This document shows positions 63,808 to 64,000 of a DNA stretch of 64,000 nucleotides, piece after piece. This DNA comes from Apricaphanius iberus (Eukaryota > Chordata > Actinopteri > Cyprinodontiformes > Aphaniidae), in contig JAPXFQ010002429.1 of assembly GCA_028564705.1 (NCBI GenBank), positions 1,302,001 through 1,366,000 of the forward strand. Direction: 5' to 3'. The position numbers were made by a program, and so were the translations under genes. Positions within the stretch are counted from its first letter, which is position 1. The number at the start of each line of letters is the position of its first letter. The notes beneath the pieces are model-generated. The model saw nothing but the letters and a program-made list of their open reading frames with translations, did not search any database and was not told where the DNA came from.

Positions 63808-64000
63808 CAGCCTCTGTTATCATAAATATGAATAAACACCTGAGAAGTTAGCAACAAACTGAACTATAAACTCTTGTAATAATGTACAGTTAACATCTGC
63901 TAATATAGAATAATTATCCCTACGCTATGAATATTTTAATTTTAAGATGTAAATTGTTGAGTTACTAGCCTTCCACTGCTCTGAGTTTATCTGTTAAGAT
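63808..64000. other. intronic DNA, nothing recognised
   Basis: The final 193 bases hold no supported feature. Confidence 0.45.

Overview
The window reads as euchromatic, AT-rich DNA of a ray-finned (teleost) fish. This rests on one recognisable host exon of a vertebrate gene and on the repeat set: Tc1-like elements with long inverted ends, hAT and pogo-like elements, TTAA-flanked MITEs, a Penelope-like element with a GIY-YIG domain, a tRNA-headed SINE and LINE 3' ends of fish type. Repeat family names come from remembered family knowledge, not from a search.

Host gene: the only host protein-coding exon I can support is at 182-391 on the minus strand. It encodes the N-terminal cytoplasmic tail and the single membrane span of zeta-sarcoglycan (sgcz, exon 2 by comparison with the mammalian gene) and has a good splice acceptor and donor. 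Upstream on the gene's strand lies everything from 392 to 64000, so the rest of the window is most simply read as the very long first intron of sgcz. I did not find exon 1.

Layout: 1.4-2.7 kb, two MITE-type elements ending in a perfect palindrome. 6.2-6.3 kb, a Tigger-type end. 8.8-10.4 kb, a decayed Penelope-like element split by a tRNA-derived SINE with a 14-bp target duplication, then a LINE fragment. 12.4-12.7 kb, a LINE C-terminal fragment. 14.2-15.0 kb, a pogo-like element keeping a Brinker-type DNA-binding domain. 15.2-16.7 kb, an inverted repeat and a TTAA MITE. 16.8-18.5 kb, a complete non-autonomous hAT with a perfect 8-bp duplication. 25.15-26.76 kb, a complete Tc1-like element with an uninterrupted 334-residue transposase. 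28.3-29.9 kb, hAT remnants including a BED finger. 30.6-31.2 kb, a MITE with a relative at 22.4 kb. 35.8-40.7 kb, decayed DNA elements, a degenerate Tc1 and LINE tails. 43.3-49.9 kb, MITEs, a second degenerate Tc1, LINE tails and microsatellites. 52.4-53.8 kb, a broken LINE reverse transcriptase ending in AATAAA and a (TATC)n tail. 54.9-55.9 kb, a MITE next to or inside a degenerate Tc1. 61.6-63.8 kb, a LINE split by a younger, now broken Tc1 copy.

The parts do not form an operon or pathway. The window is one host exon plus an intron acting as a store of transposons of different ages. I see no new multi-gene system. The most interesting items are the intact Tc1 transposase, the nested insertions with readable target duplications, the complete hAT with repeated subterminal motifs, and the Penelope, pogo and BED domain remnants.
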